A stretch of DNA of 26,072 nt from positions 1 to 26,072 of the forward strand of contig DUKP01000027.1 of assembly GCA_013329295.1 (NCBI GenBank). The letters run 5' to 3'. This DNA is from Candidatus Poseidoniaceae archaeon (GTDB lineage: Archaea; Thermoplasmatota; Poseidoniia; Poseidoniales; Poseidoniaceae). Positions 10,170-19,100 of the stretch are shown in pieces (position 1 is the stretch's first letter; each line of letters opens with the position of its first letter). Position numbers and translations under genes: made by a program. The notes beneath the pieces were generated by a model. That model worked only from the letters and a program-made list of their open reading frames with translations, searched no databases and had not been told where the DNA came from.

Positions 10170-11018
10170 TTGTTCATTTCAGATTGCCATCTTGGACTTA
10201 AAGGCGTTCAAAGCAATAAGTTGTTGGCCTTTTTACAATCAAATGACGCAGAGAAAATCTATCTTGTTGGCGACATTGTTGACCACTGGTGCAAAGGCAA
10301 GAAGTGGCATTGGACAGAAACTGAAGATCTAATAATTCAAAATCTAATTTCAAAAGCCAATAAAGGCACGAAGATTTACTACATACCCGGCAATCATGAT
10401 GAGGCATTTCGCGATTGGTGCTCAACAAAAATTCACGGTATAGAAATAATAAAACAGGCTGAACATACTACCGCAGATGGCCGAAATCTTTGGGTAATAC
10501 ACGGCGACGAATTTGACTTATTTATCAAAAATCATCGCTGGCTATGCCACTTAGGCCATTTTAGCGTTCAGCTATTAATGAAAATAAATCGTCCCATTGC
10601 TTGGATAAGGAGATTGCTGAAATTACCCAATTGGTCATTAGCAACCGCTGCCAGAAGGGCGATGCAAAGAAACTCCAAGACATTCAAAAATTACGTTAAC
10701 ACTGTAACACGAGAAGCTGCTAGACTCGGTTATGATGGAGTTGTATGTGGGCATATTCACAAAGCAGAATTCCAAGTAAAAAACGGCGTGGAATATTGGA
10801 ATGATGGAGATTGGCTAGAATCTTGTACTGCAATTGCAGAAGCGATGGATGGAACCATGGAAATCTTGGAGTATTCGCCTAAGATATCAACAATTTCACT
10901 ACTGAGAGAAAGAGCGAAACAAAGTGCCAGCAACCAGCAATCTTTCGAAGCAGAATTTAGTCTTGAATTCGACGAATTAGAGGCAAAAATGGAGCGTGCT
11001 GCAGAGGTGATTGTATGA
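10170..11018 (+). CDS. PlcP/LpxH-type calcineurin-like metallophosphoesterase
   Basis: Metal-dependent phosphoesterase of the UDP-2,3-diacylglucosamine diphosphatase-like family (COG2908). Metal ligands are all present: FISDCHLG (D5, H7), GD at 34-35, GNHDE at 74-78, HGDEFD at 111-116 and GHIH at 194-197. Length (282 aa) fits the family. Archaea lack lipid A, so LpxH activity is unlikely. Bacterial PlcP of this family removes phosphate head groups from phospholipids during phosphate starvation, and the position after pstSCAB followed by a glycosyltransferase suits a similar role. The start is uncertain. The given TTG removes the residues (THYRTL) that usually precede FISD, yet no ATG or GTG exists in frame back to the stop at 10095; a CTG at 10140 would restore them. 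It overlaps the next gene by ATGA. Confidence 0.85.
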   Translation: MFISDCHLGLKGVQSNKLLAFLQSNDAEKIYLVGDIVDHWCKGKKWHWTETEDLIIQNLISKANKGTKIYYIPGNHDEAFRDWCSTKIHGIEIIKQAEHTTADGRNLWVIHGDEFDLFIKNHRWLCHLGHFSVQLLMKINRPIAWIRRLLKLPNWSLATAARRAMQRNSKTFKNYVNTVTREAARLGYDGVVCGHIHKAEFQVKNGVEYWNDGDWLESCTAIAEAMDGTMEILEYSPKISTISLLRERAKQSASNQQSFEAEFSLEFDELEAKMERAAEVIV

Positions 11019-12097
11019 ATATCGCCTATGCTCTAGCAGGTGAAGGCAGGGGACATACTACCCGTGCTATCGGCTTAGCAGACCGGCTGATTGAAGCCGG
11101 TCACAAGATTCAATTCTTTACTTGTGGCGATGCTGTAGATTTGTTAGAGAAACGTTACGGAGCTGAATCAGTGACTTATCTAGAAACCCCAAGATTTGTA
11201 CTGGGAAAACGAGGAATATCTTACTTTGGCACTGCCTATGCCACTGCTAAATTCATCAAAGGCCATCGTAATAGAGTCAAGGATTGTATAAAGCAATTAC
11301 AACATTATCAGCCCGATGCTTTAATCTCAGATTTTGAACCGACATTTGCCAGAGCAGCAAAAAAGCTCGATAAACCAATAATTTCCTTCAACAGCCAACG
11401 TTTCTCACTTGACACAAAACTTGCTGATAGGTTGTCAATAAGCCAACGAGCACGACTTTTTCCAGTAAGGTTATTGTGCAAAATCTTCACCCCAAGGCCT
11501 GCTTTGAGCGTTATTTCAAAGGGCTTTAATTTAGAGCCAAAAAAAGATGATGTGCATCTTGTTGGACCTATGCTTAGGCCGCAGTTTTTCCCTGGCGCAT
11601 GGCAGCCACAAGGCACCCATGCTGTTGCTTACATGAGAAAAAGCGTACTTTGTCATTTTGATGCAATAGTCGATCATGCCAGAAAACGCGGTTTGAAAGT
11701 AAAATTATACGGTCACAAACCAGAAGAAATACCAGAAGATGTCATTTCTTGCCCAATTTCCAATCAGGGTTTTATTGATGATTTACTTAGTTGTGATTTA
11801 ATTTATCAAACCGCGGGAAGTCAACTACTCGGCGAAGTTGGTGTGTTAGGACTTCCATCTTTGTGCATTCCAGAACCTGGGCAAGTTGAGCAGGAGATTA
11901 ATGCAGTACTAGCGAGCAAAGCCTATGCCAATGTTGCAATGCTGAATAAGCGCAAAATCACTGTAGATGATTTAGACGCTGCACTATTATCGGCTAACAT
12001 TGAATCACCAACAATAATCTTCGATAATGGGGTTGAAGGGGCATACAATGCTATTCAGAATTTCCTCGATTCGAGAGTCACTAACATTGCTTCTTAA
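11015..12097 (+). CDS. MJ1255/VC2487-type glycosyltransferase (GT-B fold)
   Basis: Predicted sugar-nucleotide glycosyltransferase of the GT1/GT28-like MJ1255 family. The N-terminal loop AGEGRGHTTRA (about residues 8-18) and the C-terminal donor-site segment around residues 264-300 (TAGSQLLGEVGVLGLPSL, then EPGQVEQEINA) match the GT-B pattern of a glycine-rich acceptor loop and an E-x7-P plus GQxEQ donor site. No membrane segment is evident, so it should act in the cytoplasm, possibly at the membrane face. ATG overlaps the stop of the phosphoesterase, so both are made together. The pair could dephosphorylate a lipid and then glycosylate it, by analogy with bacterial PlcP and its partner glycosyltransferase; the acceptor is unknown here. 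Confidence 0.82.
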   Translation: MNIAYALAGEGRGHTTRAIGLADRLIEAGHKIQFFTCGDAVDLLEKRYGAESVTYLETPRFVLGKRGISYFGTAYATAKFIKGHRNRVKDCIKQLQHYQPDALISDFEPTFARAAKKLDKPIISFNSQRFSLDTKLADRLSISQRARLFPVRLLCKIFTPRPALSVISKGFNLEPKKDDVHLVGPMLRPQFFPGAWQPQGTHAVAYMRKSVLCHFDAIVDHARKRGLKVKLYGHKPEEIPEDVISCPISNQGFIDDLLSCDLIYQTAGSQLLGEVGVLGLPSLCIPEPGQVEQEINAVLASKAYANVAMLNKRKITVDDLDAALLSANIESPTIIFDNGVEGAYNAIQNFLDSRVTNIAS

Positions 12098-12130
12098 CAT
12101 TGTTTAGCAATAATAGGTAAAATGAGTATA

Positions 12131-12152
12131 CTCGGGGGCCGAAACCCCCGAG
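12131..12152. terminator. GC-rich hairpin between convergent genes
   Basis: An 8-pair perfect stem (CTCGGGGG with CCCCCGAG) around the loop CCGAAA. It sits between the stops of the glycosyltransferase (12097) and the minus-strand pilin gene (12195). Both directions could use it; on the minus strand it is followed by a T-rich stretch. Confidence 0.65.
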
Positions 12153-12172
12153 CATAATCTCAAGTTTTGGGG

Positions 12173-12193
12173 ACAAAATATGATTTATTTTGT
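12173..12193. terminator. A/T hairpin just after the pilin stop
   Basis: Perfect 8-base inverted repeat (ACAAAATA with TATTTTGT) with a five-base loop, ending one base from the pilin stop codon on the minus strand. It probably helps end the pilin transcript together with the GC hairpin beyond it. Confidence 0.45.
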
Positions 12194-12194
12194 A

Positions 12195-13673
12195 TCAGTT
12201 CTCTGCACCAGGGGTCTCTGCACCAGGTACATAAGACCAAGCGCCTTTACCATCCATAGCATAGACATCATCAGGATTACATGCAGCATCTGCTTCACAA
12301 TCAGCCTCAGGGAGAGCTCCAGAAGTCCAGATTTCATTGGTTCCATCAGTCAAGGTTACAGTATCATCGCCACCTATTCCAAAGGCAAATTGTAGCGCAC
12401 CTTGTGCAGAGTCGTCATTACACAACAACATATAGTCGCCTGCAGCAATAGTTCCTGATAGGCCAAATGCCTTTGAATCACCCGCACCTTTGTCATCATG
12501 AAGAATAAATCCACTTAGATCAACATCTGTTGCACCATAATTCCAGATTTCCACCCAGTCTGCGGTACCGTCCATTGAACCATCATCGTTGAACAAACAA
12601 ATTCCAGAACTTCCTTTGTTAGCAATCTCGGTAATTGCGACAGTTGCATGACAGTTGTTAGCCGCACCTGGGGTTTCTGCACCTGGGCCAGTCGGTTGAA
12701 TTACTCCATTACAGAGTTCAGCAGCACCGTTGTCGGAGTATGATGGTAGAACAAATGTCTGCTCAGGAGTGCCATCAGCATCAAAATCAAGGCTGACAGA
12801 ATCTCCGCCCTTACCTAGCCCGAAACCAAATAATCCGTCAGTACCATCTTTTACTGCGTTGTCATTCTTCTGGAACAAAGTGTATCCGCTAGCAAGATCT
12901 ATTGCAAAAGTAGTACCATCATTCTCCATTCCAGAAGAATCGTACATCAAAACTCCATCCATGGAGCATGTTGCACCACTATTGTATAATTCGATGTAAT
13001 CGTCATCAAAGAAAACGCCTGTGGATGGATCAATAGCGCTATCGCCGTCAGCATGGGCTTCAGTTACTGAAACCTCATTTGCAGTACAAGCAGGTGCTCC
13101 AGTAGAGCCGCCAGTGTTGCCACCAGTGTTGCCACCGTTTGTAGAGCCACCGCTGCTAGCAGCTGAGTCACCTTCAGAGGTTGTGGTTGAGGTGTCTAGA
13201 GTTGTTCCTTCTCTACTATCAAGAATGGTAACGGTAATCTCACAGGTTGCGCTGTTACAAAGATCAACTGAATTTTCTGATATTGTGACAGATTCTCCAA
13301 CTTGCCAACCACCATCATTTGCACTGGTTTCGGTTAATATACAAACCCCGGTGGTTGAACCAGGATTTGCACAGGTACTTGATGCCGCACCGTCAATAGA
13401 CAGTTTAACAGTTAATGTAGCCCAACCGATCTCCTCACCAATATCCATAGTTACGATTACTAAATCGTCAGTTGCGCCGCTTGAAGGGCTACCAGGGGCA
13501 TCCCTTACACTGAAGTTGTATAGATTCAACTCACCATCTGTGTTTGTTTCTGCTAGGTTTGCAGCCCATACGTAAAGTACGCCAGAAAGTACTACCGTTA
13601 TAGCAACCATCAAAATGGTTGCAATTACTGGACTTACCGCTTTTTCAAATTTTTCTCTTTCGTTTATTTTCAT
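12195..13673 (-). CDS. Archaeal type IV pilin-like surface protein with two lamin-tail domains
   Basis: Secreted pilin-type protein. The N-terminus carries a class III signal: a charged leader ending in FEK, then AVSPVIA and a hydrophobic helix (about residues 12-37), expected to be cut by an archaeal prepilin peptidase after K11. A beta-rich pilin domain with paired cysteines reaches about residue 175. A Gly/Ser/Asn linker (about 175-192) leads to two lamin-tail (LTD-type) domains at about 195-340 and 343-492. Each shows D-x-IELYN or D-WVEIWN and ends with GAETPGA. I start at ATG 13673 because AGGAG lies 8 bases before it; a GTG at 13682 lies inside that ribosome site. Usual archaeal pilins are under 200 residues, so this is a pilin with large adhesive-looking cargo. 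It is divergent from the second pstS. The ligand of the domains is unknown. Confidence 0.85.
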   Translation of the reverse strand: MKINEREKFEKAVSPVIATILMVAITVVLSGVLYVWAANLAETNTDGELNLYNFSVRDAPGSPSSGATDDLVIVTMDIGEEIGWATLTVKLSIDGAASSTCANPGSTTGVCILTETSANDGGWQVGESVTISENSVDLCNSATCEITVTILDSREGTTLDTSTTTSEGDSAASSGGSTNGGNTGGNTGGSTGAPACTANEVSVTEAHADGDSAIDPSTGVFFDDDYIELYNSGATCSMDGVLMYDSSGMENDGTTFAIDLASGYTLFQKNDNAVKDGTDGLFGFGLGKGGDSVSLDFDADGTPEQTFVLPSYSDNGAAELCNGVIQPTGPGAETPGAANNCHATVAITEIANKGSSGICLFNDDGSMDGTADWVEIWNYGATDVDLSGFILHDDKGAGDSKAFGLSGTIAAGDYMLLCNDDSAQGALQFAFGIGGDDTVTLTDGTNEIWTSGALPEADCEADAACNPDDVYAMDGKGAWSYVPGAETPGAEN

Positions 13674-13681
13674 TTTAGTCA

Positions 13682-13686
13682 CTCCT
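13682..13686 (-). promoter_or_regulatory. Ribosome binding site of the pilin gene
   Basis: AGGAG on the minus strand, 8 bases before the ATG at 13673. It overlaps the in-frame GTG at 13682 and so argues against that upstream start. Confidence 0.7.
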
Positions 13687-13761
13687 ATATTTTAGGTATC
13701 CATGACTAACGGTCACAGTTATACTATCAACATGCATGGAAACTATATTTTGATACTTAGC

Positions 13762-13778
13762 ACTATATAGCGATAAAT
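13762..13778 (+). promoter_or_regulatory. Candidate TATA box/regulatory motif of the second pstS
   Basis: ACTATATAGCGATAAAT, whose first ten bases equal those at 2704-2713 upstream of pstC. Its centre lies close to 30 bases before the ATG at 13795, the spacing expected for a TATA box driving a leaderless mRNA. It lies in the 121-base gap shared with the divergent pilin gene. Confidence 0.5.
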
Positions 13779-13794
13779 ATTCTATAGGCGGGGC

Positions 13795-15087
13795 ATGAAT
13801 CTACATGTCCATTATACCTTAACTATGGAGAAGTATTATTTTCGCTGCTTCACTATAATGGCACTACTTGTTTTTACCATGCTATCAGGGTGTATTTCCA
13901 ACGATGAAGGCAAGCAAGACTCTAACGGAGATTATTCAGTAACTGATGGAAGTACTCAAATTGAACAATCTAGTGGCAACATAAGGATTGCCGGGTCTTC
14001 AACAGTTTATCCGCTAGCAACTGGATGGGCAGAAGGCTTTAGGGAAGAAATCGGTTCTATCCAAGTCTCAGTTGCTAGCGGCGGCTCGGGAGTAGGGGCT
14101 TCTGCAGTATGTTCAACTTCTAATGACCATGTCGATATTGGTTCAATGAGTCGAACATTCAAACCAATTGAGGCAACTCTCGAATCTGGCACCAGGTATT
14201 TTTCTTGCAAACCGAGTGATATCGTGCTCACTCAAATGCCAATTGCCATGGACGGGGTAACTCTCATTGTTGCCCGTGGAGGCGATGCTGATCGTTGTAT
14301 ACAATCAATTGGCGGCCTCAGTGTTGCACAATTACGTTGGATTTATTCAGATTGGAGTGAAACCGATTTAGTTTATTCACAATTTGGGGGACTGGATCTA
14401 TCTAGCGTGACCCCCAATAACGATGATGATGGAGTTCGTGAGTGGAAAGATTTGGGCGATACCAGTGATTGTTTGGACCAAGAAATATCACTATGGGGCC
14501 CAGATTTACAATCTGGCACATACGAATACTTCGGCGAAATGGTATTCTGTACCAAGTGTTTTGCGGGGGAAAGAGATTACCCAGTTGAAGCCTTTGCATC
14601 TCAACGCGGTAACGGTTATCAAAACAGCGCAAACGACAACGTAATTGTTAACGGAGTTTCACAAGATGGCGCTGCAATAGGCTTTTTCGGTTACTCTTAC
14701 TACGAAGCACACCAATCCGTACTCCATTCTGTGCCAATATCTGCCAACTTAACCCACAGTGCAACAGATGGTATTGAAGATGTTATACAGCCAACTATTT
14801 CGTCAATTAAGAATCAAACCTATTTTCCTCTCGCAAGAGAAATATATCTCAACATTGATAATTCATCTTGGGCCAAGGTTCTACCTTTCCTGGAATTTGG
14901 TTACAGTTCACGAGGACAAGAGATTATTTCAGAAGTAGGCTTTGTTCCATTACCAGAGAGTATTTTCAATGAATCCATGGACATACTAAATATTCATACC
15001 AGTAACGAATCGGAAACTTCTAATGAAGCACCGAATAATTCAAATGAAGCAACGTCTAACGAAGAAGATGAAAACCAAGAGGGATAA
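13795..15087 (+). CDS. pstS: Phosphate-binding lipoprotein PstS, single domain
   Basis: Membrane-anchored phosphate-binding protein. A signal peptide ends in the lipobox LSGC (Cys 33), followed by a polar linker. One PstS domain begins near residue 63 (IRIAGSSTVYPLATGWAE) and continues with VASGGSGVGASAVC, DIGSMSRTF, SGTYEYFGE, DNVIVN and AIGFFGYSYY; it is clearly related to each domain of the multi-domain PstS at the left edge. After the domain comes a low-complexity tail of about 32 residues rich in Ser, Asn and Glu. ATG 11 (nt 13825) would give a more usual signal length, but neither start has a clear ribosome site and the upstream TATA spacing favours 13795. It is the first gene of a run with two more lipoproteins. 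No permease gene follows, so it may feed the PstCAB upstream. Confidence 0.88.
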   Translation: MNLHVHYTLTMEKYYFRCFTIMALLVFTMLSGCISNDEGKQDSNGDYSVTDGSTQIEQSSGNIRIAGSSTVYPLATGWAEGFREEIGSIQVSVASGGSGVGASAVCSTSNDHVDIGSMSRTFKPIEATLESGTRYFSCKPSDIVLTQMPIAMDGVTLIVARGGDADRCIQSIGGLSVAQLRWIYSDWSETDLVYSQFGGLDLSSVTPNNDDDGVREWKDLGDTSDCLDQEISLWGPDLQSGTYEYFGEMVFCTKCFAGERDYPVEAFASQRGNGYQNSANDNVIVNGVSQDGAAIGFFGYSYYEAHQSVLHSVPISANLTHSATDGIEDVIQPTISSIKNQTYFPLAREIYLNIDNSSWAKVLPFLEFGYSSRGQEIISEVGFVPLPESIFNESMDILNIHTSNESETSNEAPNNSNEATSNEEDENQEG

Positions 15088-15089
15088 CA

Positions 15090-16100
15090 ATGAATCACAG
15101 TAAAGCGTTTTTGATGATTTTTATGATGCTAAGCTTTGCCTTAGCCGGGTGTACCTCTAGTGATGATAAGGAAACTAGGTATGAAATCCAAGGATACATG
15201 ATAGTTCATGATTATGATTCACCCCAAAAAGTAGGTTTCAACAAACAAGATGCATTGTTAAACTTGGAGTTTGAATCCAACATGGCAACATCATTAGAAT
15301 GGGCGAATCTTACAATAACAGTCGAGGTGGTAAATTCTGATGGAACACAATTCAACAATCCACTCAACGAAACATGCTTACCGCCAACTCTAGTAGAAGT
15401 CGAGAACACAGGTTCAGGCAGCCCGAATGTGAGAATTAACGAAATCGTCGCATCGAATGATGCGGGATTACAAGACGAAAACGGCGATTATGATGATTGG
15501 CTGGAACTTTACAATCCAGGTGCAGAGGCAATGGATTTGTCTGACTGGAAGATGACTGATGCGTTCGAAGAGTATGTCGCAGGTGGGAAAGAAGGTTACA
15601 CATTCCCCGCAGGCACTAGCATTCCAGCCGGAGGCTACCTTATTGTTTGGGGCGATGATGAACCAGAGGAAGGGCCATTACACATGAATTTCAAACTCAA
15701 ATCAGAAGGTGAAATGGTTTCGCTGATAAATCCACAAGGAGAAGTTCACCAAAATATCTCCTGGCCCGCCCTTTCCTCAACGGAATCATATGCCGCAGTT
15801 CCAGATGGTTCAGTTAATTTTCAACAAGATCAGACACCAACGGCAAGCCGGACAAATGGTATGATGTCTGGCCAAGACATCAATCCTGAGGCAGGACCTG
15901 GTTCCATGGGCACTGGATGCATGATAATCCAAGAGACAGAAGATACCGTTTGGACTTTTGGTGAAAGCATTTTGCTGATGGAAGATGGAATAGATATTTG
16001 CGGAACAGGAGACGAATTCCCAATTTGTTACGTTAGAATTCACATCGAGCATACAGAATATACTGTACTGATGAATAACGAGGTAAGAGGTTTGACGTGA
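15090..16100 (+). CDS. Lipoprotein with a lamin-tail domain inserted in a pilin-like beta domain
   Basis: Membrane-anchored surface protein: signal peptide with lipobox LAGC (Cys near residue 21). Residues about 30-105 (with EWANLTITVEV near 71 and a cysteine at 97) and about 270-336 (GTGCMIIQE, GESILLMEDGIDIC, CYVRIHIEH) together resemble the beta domain of the pilin on the other strand, which has WATLTVKL, GVCILTE, GESVTISENSVDLC and CEITVTI in the same order. Between the halves, about residues 113-254, lies a lamin-tail domain (INEIVASN, DDWLELYNPG, DLSDWKM, TFPAGTSIPAGGYL). It starts 2 bases after the second pstS stop with a purine-rich ribosome site, so it is in the same transcript. The function is unknown; it may sit with the pilin as a cell-surface partner. 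Confidence 0.78.
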   Translation: MNHSKAFLMIFMMLSFALAGCTSSDDKETRYEIQGYMIVHDYDSPQKVGFNKQDALLNLEFESNMATSLEWANLTITVEVVNSDGTQFNNPLNETCLPPTLVEVENTGSGSPNVRINEIVASNDAGLQDENGDYDDWLELYNPGAEAMDLSDWKMTDAFEEYVAGGKEGYTFPAGTSIPAGGYLIVWGDDEPEEGPLHMNFKLKSEGEMVSLINPQGEVHQNISWPALSSTESYAAVPDGSVNFQQDQTPTASRTNGMMSGQDINPEAGPGSMGTGCMIIQETEDTVWTFGESILLMEDGIDICGTGDEFPICYVRIHIEHTEYTVLMNNEVRGLT

Positions 16101-16109
16101 GGTGAAATT

Positions 16110-19100
16110 ATGAAGCGGAAAGCAATTTTTATTGTAGCAATTTTGTGTACTATGTTTTTGACGGGGTGCGTATCTAATGAAAACGAAATAGAGACAGTAT
16201 ACACTCCGTTACCAGATTTTCAAATGAGAGAGTGTGTATTAGATGCAAATAATTCCCAACTCACTTGTGTTGGGGCTAATGGTGTACCTCTTTCGGTTAT
16301 GTTAACAGTTGATGCAGGATACATTCAAAACTGTGATTATGAAATTACCAATAACCAAGATTTGAAACTTAAATGCGATGACAAATCAGTTACTATTGAG
16401 TATTATCCAGTTGGTGAGCGGCTTATCAATCTGGATTCAGGATGTAAAATTGCGTTGCTAGCTAACGGTGAAGCCATTTTGACATGCTCAGACGACCGTT
16501 CGTTAATTCTTGCCGGACAAGGATGCACTTCCACCACGGCTTTTGAAAGAACGGATATGGTGTACAACTCAGAAATTTGCAATGGGCTAACAATCAACTA
16601 TGGCTCTCCAGCGCAGGCTCAAACCTTATCTGCACGCCTTCTCGGTATGTATGACCATGATGCAGGAACCTTTGGTACGCTGGAAATACCAGCTTACGAT
16701 CCCGTAACTCAACGATTATTTTTGGTAAACGTACTGGAAAAATCAATCGATATTGTAAATATGAGCAATCCAAGCTTTCCAGTCCTAGAAGATAGAGTTG
16801 ACCTTTCCAGAATAGGCGAGCCAAACAGCATCGATATTAGACATTCTGACGGTACACTTGCGATTGCGGTTCATAAAGAGAGAACCGAATATGAGATAAT
16901 TAGCGGCATCCAATATCCAATCATCAAGGATGAACCAATGATTGGTTTGGTTTATTTCATTGACACCTCAGGCGAAGCTCTAGCAATTGTTAACGCCGGA
17001 TATCAACCAGATATGATTACCTTCACTCCTGATGGTAACACAATTTTAGTTGCCAATGAAGGGCAACCATCAGCAGATTACAAGGCAGACCCAGAAGGTA
17101 GTGTGACTATCATAGACGTCAGTGGGCCATTGGATGAATTAAATCAAGATGATGTTAAGCATGCATATTTCCACCAATTCGAAAGTCAAAGGGAGGAGTT
17201 AGCTGCGCTGGGGATTCGGGTTTTTGGACCTAGTGCAAACTTAAGCGTAGATTTTGAACCAGAATATATTACTGTTTCACCAGATTCAACTATGGCCTGG
17301 GTTGCAATACAGGAAGCTAATGCCGTTGCTGAACTCGATGTAATCAACGGCGAATTTACCAGAATAATGCCACTTGGATTTAAGCCACACTCATCCGGTG
17401 CAGCCATCCATAACCCAATGATTTGGGCAGACTCTCCAGTTACAGATACCTCAGGACTCCTGTTTCTCGGAACAGATGAGCAACAACAGGAAGTTTACGC
17501 GTTACTATCCGATAGTAGTTCAGAAATTTCAATCATGAGATATGACGCCATAAACCAACAAATTTCAATCGACGCTGAACCGTTAGTCACCTTGAATGAA
17601 GAAGGTGATTTTGAAGATCTAACCGTTTGTAATGTCGATGACTTGAACGTATTTTTGCTTGGGGATGAAAGCATCCCATCACTACAAATTTTTGGTGGTG
17701 ACGGTAATCGTCTAGCAAGATTAGTGCCAGAAAATTTAACCATAGCCCAAGCGAGTGACAAGGATATAGCAATACTTCCGGAAGCCATTGCAGAAATTGA
17801 GTCGAATAAGGGCTTTGAAGCGGTTGCTTGCCATGGATCAACTGCTTTTGCCATGACGCAGACATCATTGAGCACGCCCGGTACTACCGAGCGGTGGATT
17901 AGACTGTTGGAAATAGATCTCTCGATTATGGAATTAACAGGGCAATACCTCTACCCAGTTGAATTAACAGACGGAGCCTATTCTGCGGGTGGAAAAATGG
18001 ATAAAGTAACCTCTATGGTTGCCATCAATCAAGATGAATTGCTGGTTATTGAACGAGACTCACTTACAGGCCCCGAGGCTAGTAAGTGGGTATTCAGAAT
18101 TGATATCTCGTCAGCCACCAACCTACTCGAACTGGAGTCTTCTGTCACCGAAGCAGGTGTCTTAGAAGCGATGTCAATGAATGACTTAAACGATGTAGAA
18201 GTTGATGAACCAGTCACTGATCCATCATCGACGTTAGTGAACAATCAAATTGTCATCAATGAGATAGCAAGTAAGGTGACTGTTGGGCCACCAAATCCAT
18301 TTCAAGGAGGCGTAACCGACTCAGATTATATTGAACTATTCAATCCTACAGACACTGCGGTTGATTTAACAGGTTGGAAATTCTATGATGACCCAGCAAA
18401 ATCATACACTTTCCCATCCGGTTCGTCAATCCAAGCGAACTCGCACTTACTGCTGTTCGCCGATGATACCAATGATGGTAACCAGGATTTTGCCGTTACA
18501 GTAGACGAGAATGGAGCACATCACTTGCCGATTAAGATCTCATCCGGCGGCGAATCAGTTACGATGGAAGACTCGGCTGGTAATGTTGTTGATATCGTAA
18601 TCGTCCCAGCACTCAGCGTTGATACATCATGGGGGCGATTGGTAGATTCTTCCAACATTTTTGGCATTACCGCTCTCTCACCTGCCAGTCCAAACTCTGC
18701 TTATGTTGGTGGTGAAGCAGGCCCAACGGCTGCAAGCCAAGGACTGAAACCGGTTTTGAAATCGCCATTTGTTGAACTTGGCGATAGATATGGCGATAAG
18801 CCCGAAGCACTAACCATAGTAGGTAATAGCGTCTCTGGGTTGTTTCAAACAATTTCTAACACTCCTTACATGTTATCAATTGATAATAGTTTGAACTCTG
18901 TTGTTAACGATGGACCACTTACGTTCACCTCACTCGGCACTTTACTTGGTTCAGGAGAGGGGAGCGGTCTAAATTATTGTGCAGCGTACTCTGCGTATCT
19001 GATAGCCGATGATAGTGGGTCAATACATATGATTGATGAACAAGGGACTCCGGTCGATAGTTACACCACTGGTACTGACTATGAAGCAGTTACGTGTGAT

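Noticed and set aside
10170..11018. Lipid A enzyme LpxH, implying a Gram-negative bacterial origin
   Set aside because: The family is broader than LpxH, and the pilin and SerK-like genes point to an archaeon; no other lipid A gene is present.
12200..12227. 13-base direct repeat (TCTCTGCACCAGG twice) as a possible attachment site
   Set aside because: It is in frame and encodes the GAETPGAEN end of the lamin-tail domain; there is no integrase or tRNA nearby.
12180..12395. Plus-strand short frame across the pilin 3' end
   Set aside because: It begins inside the A/T hairpin and runs antisense to the second lamin-tail domain; no protein family resemblance.
13095..13150. Short repeated units that might suggest a CRISPR-like or minisatellite array
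   Set aside because: They encode the Gly/Asn/Ser linker of the pilin (GGNTGG) in frame and lack spacers.
13021..13575. Plus-strand frame of 184 residues with a Pro-rich stretch
   Set aside because: It is the complement of the pilin linker and beta domain; the Pro run mirrors Gly codons. The minus-strand protein has clear family motifs.
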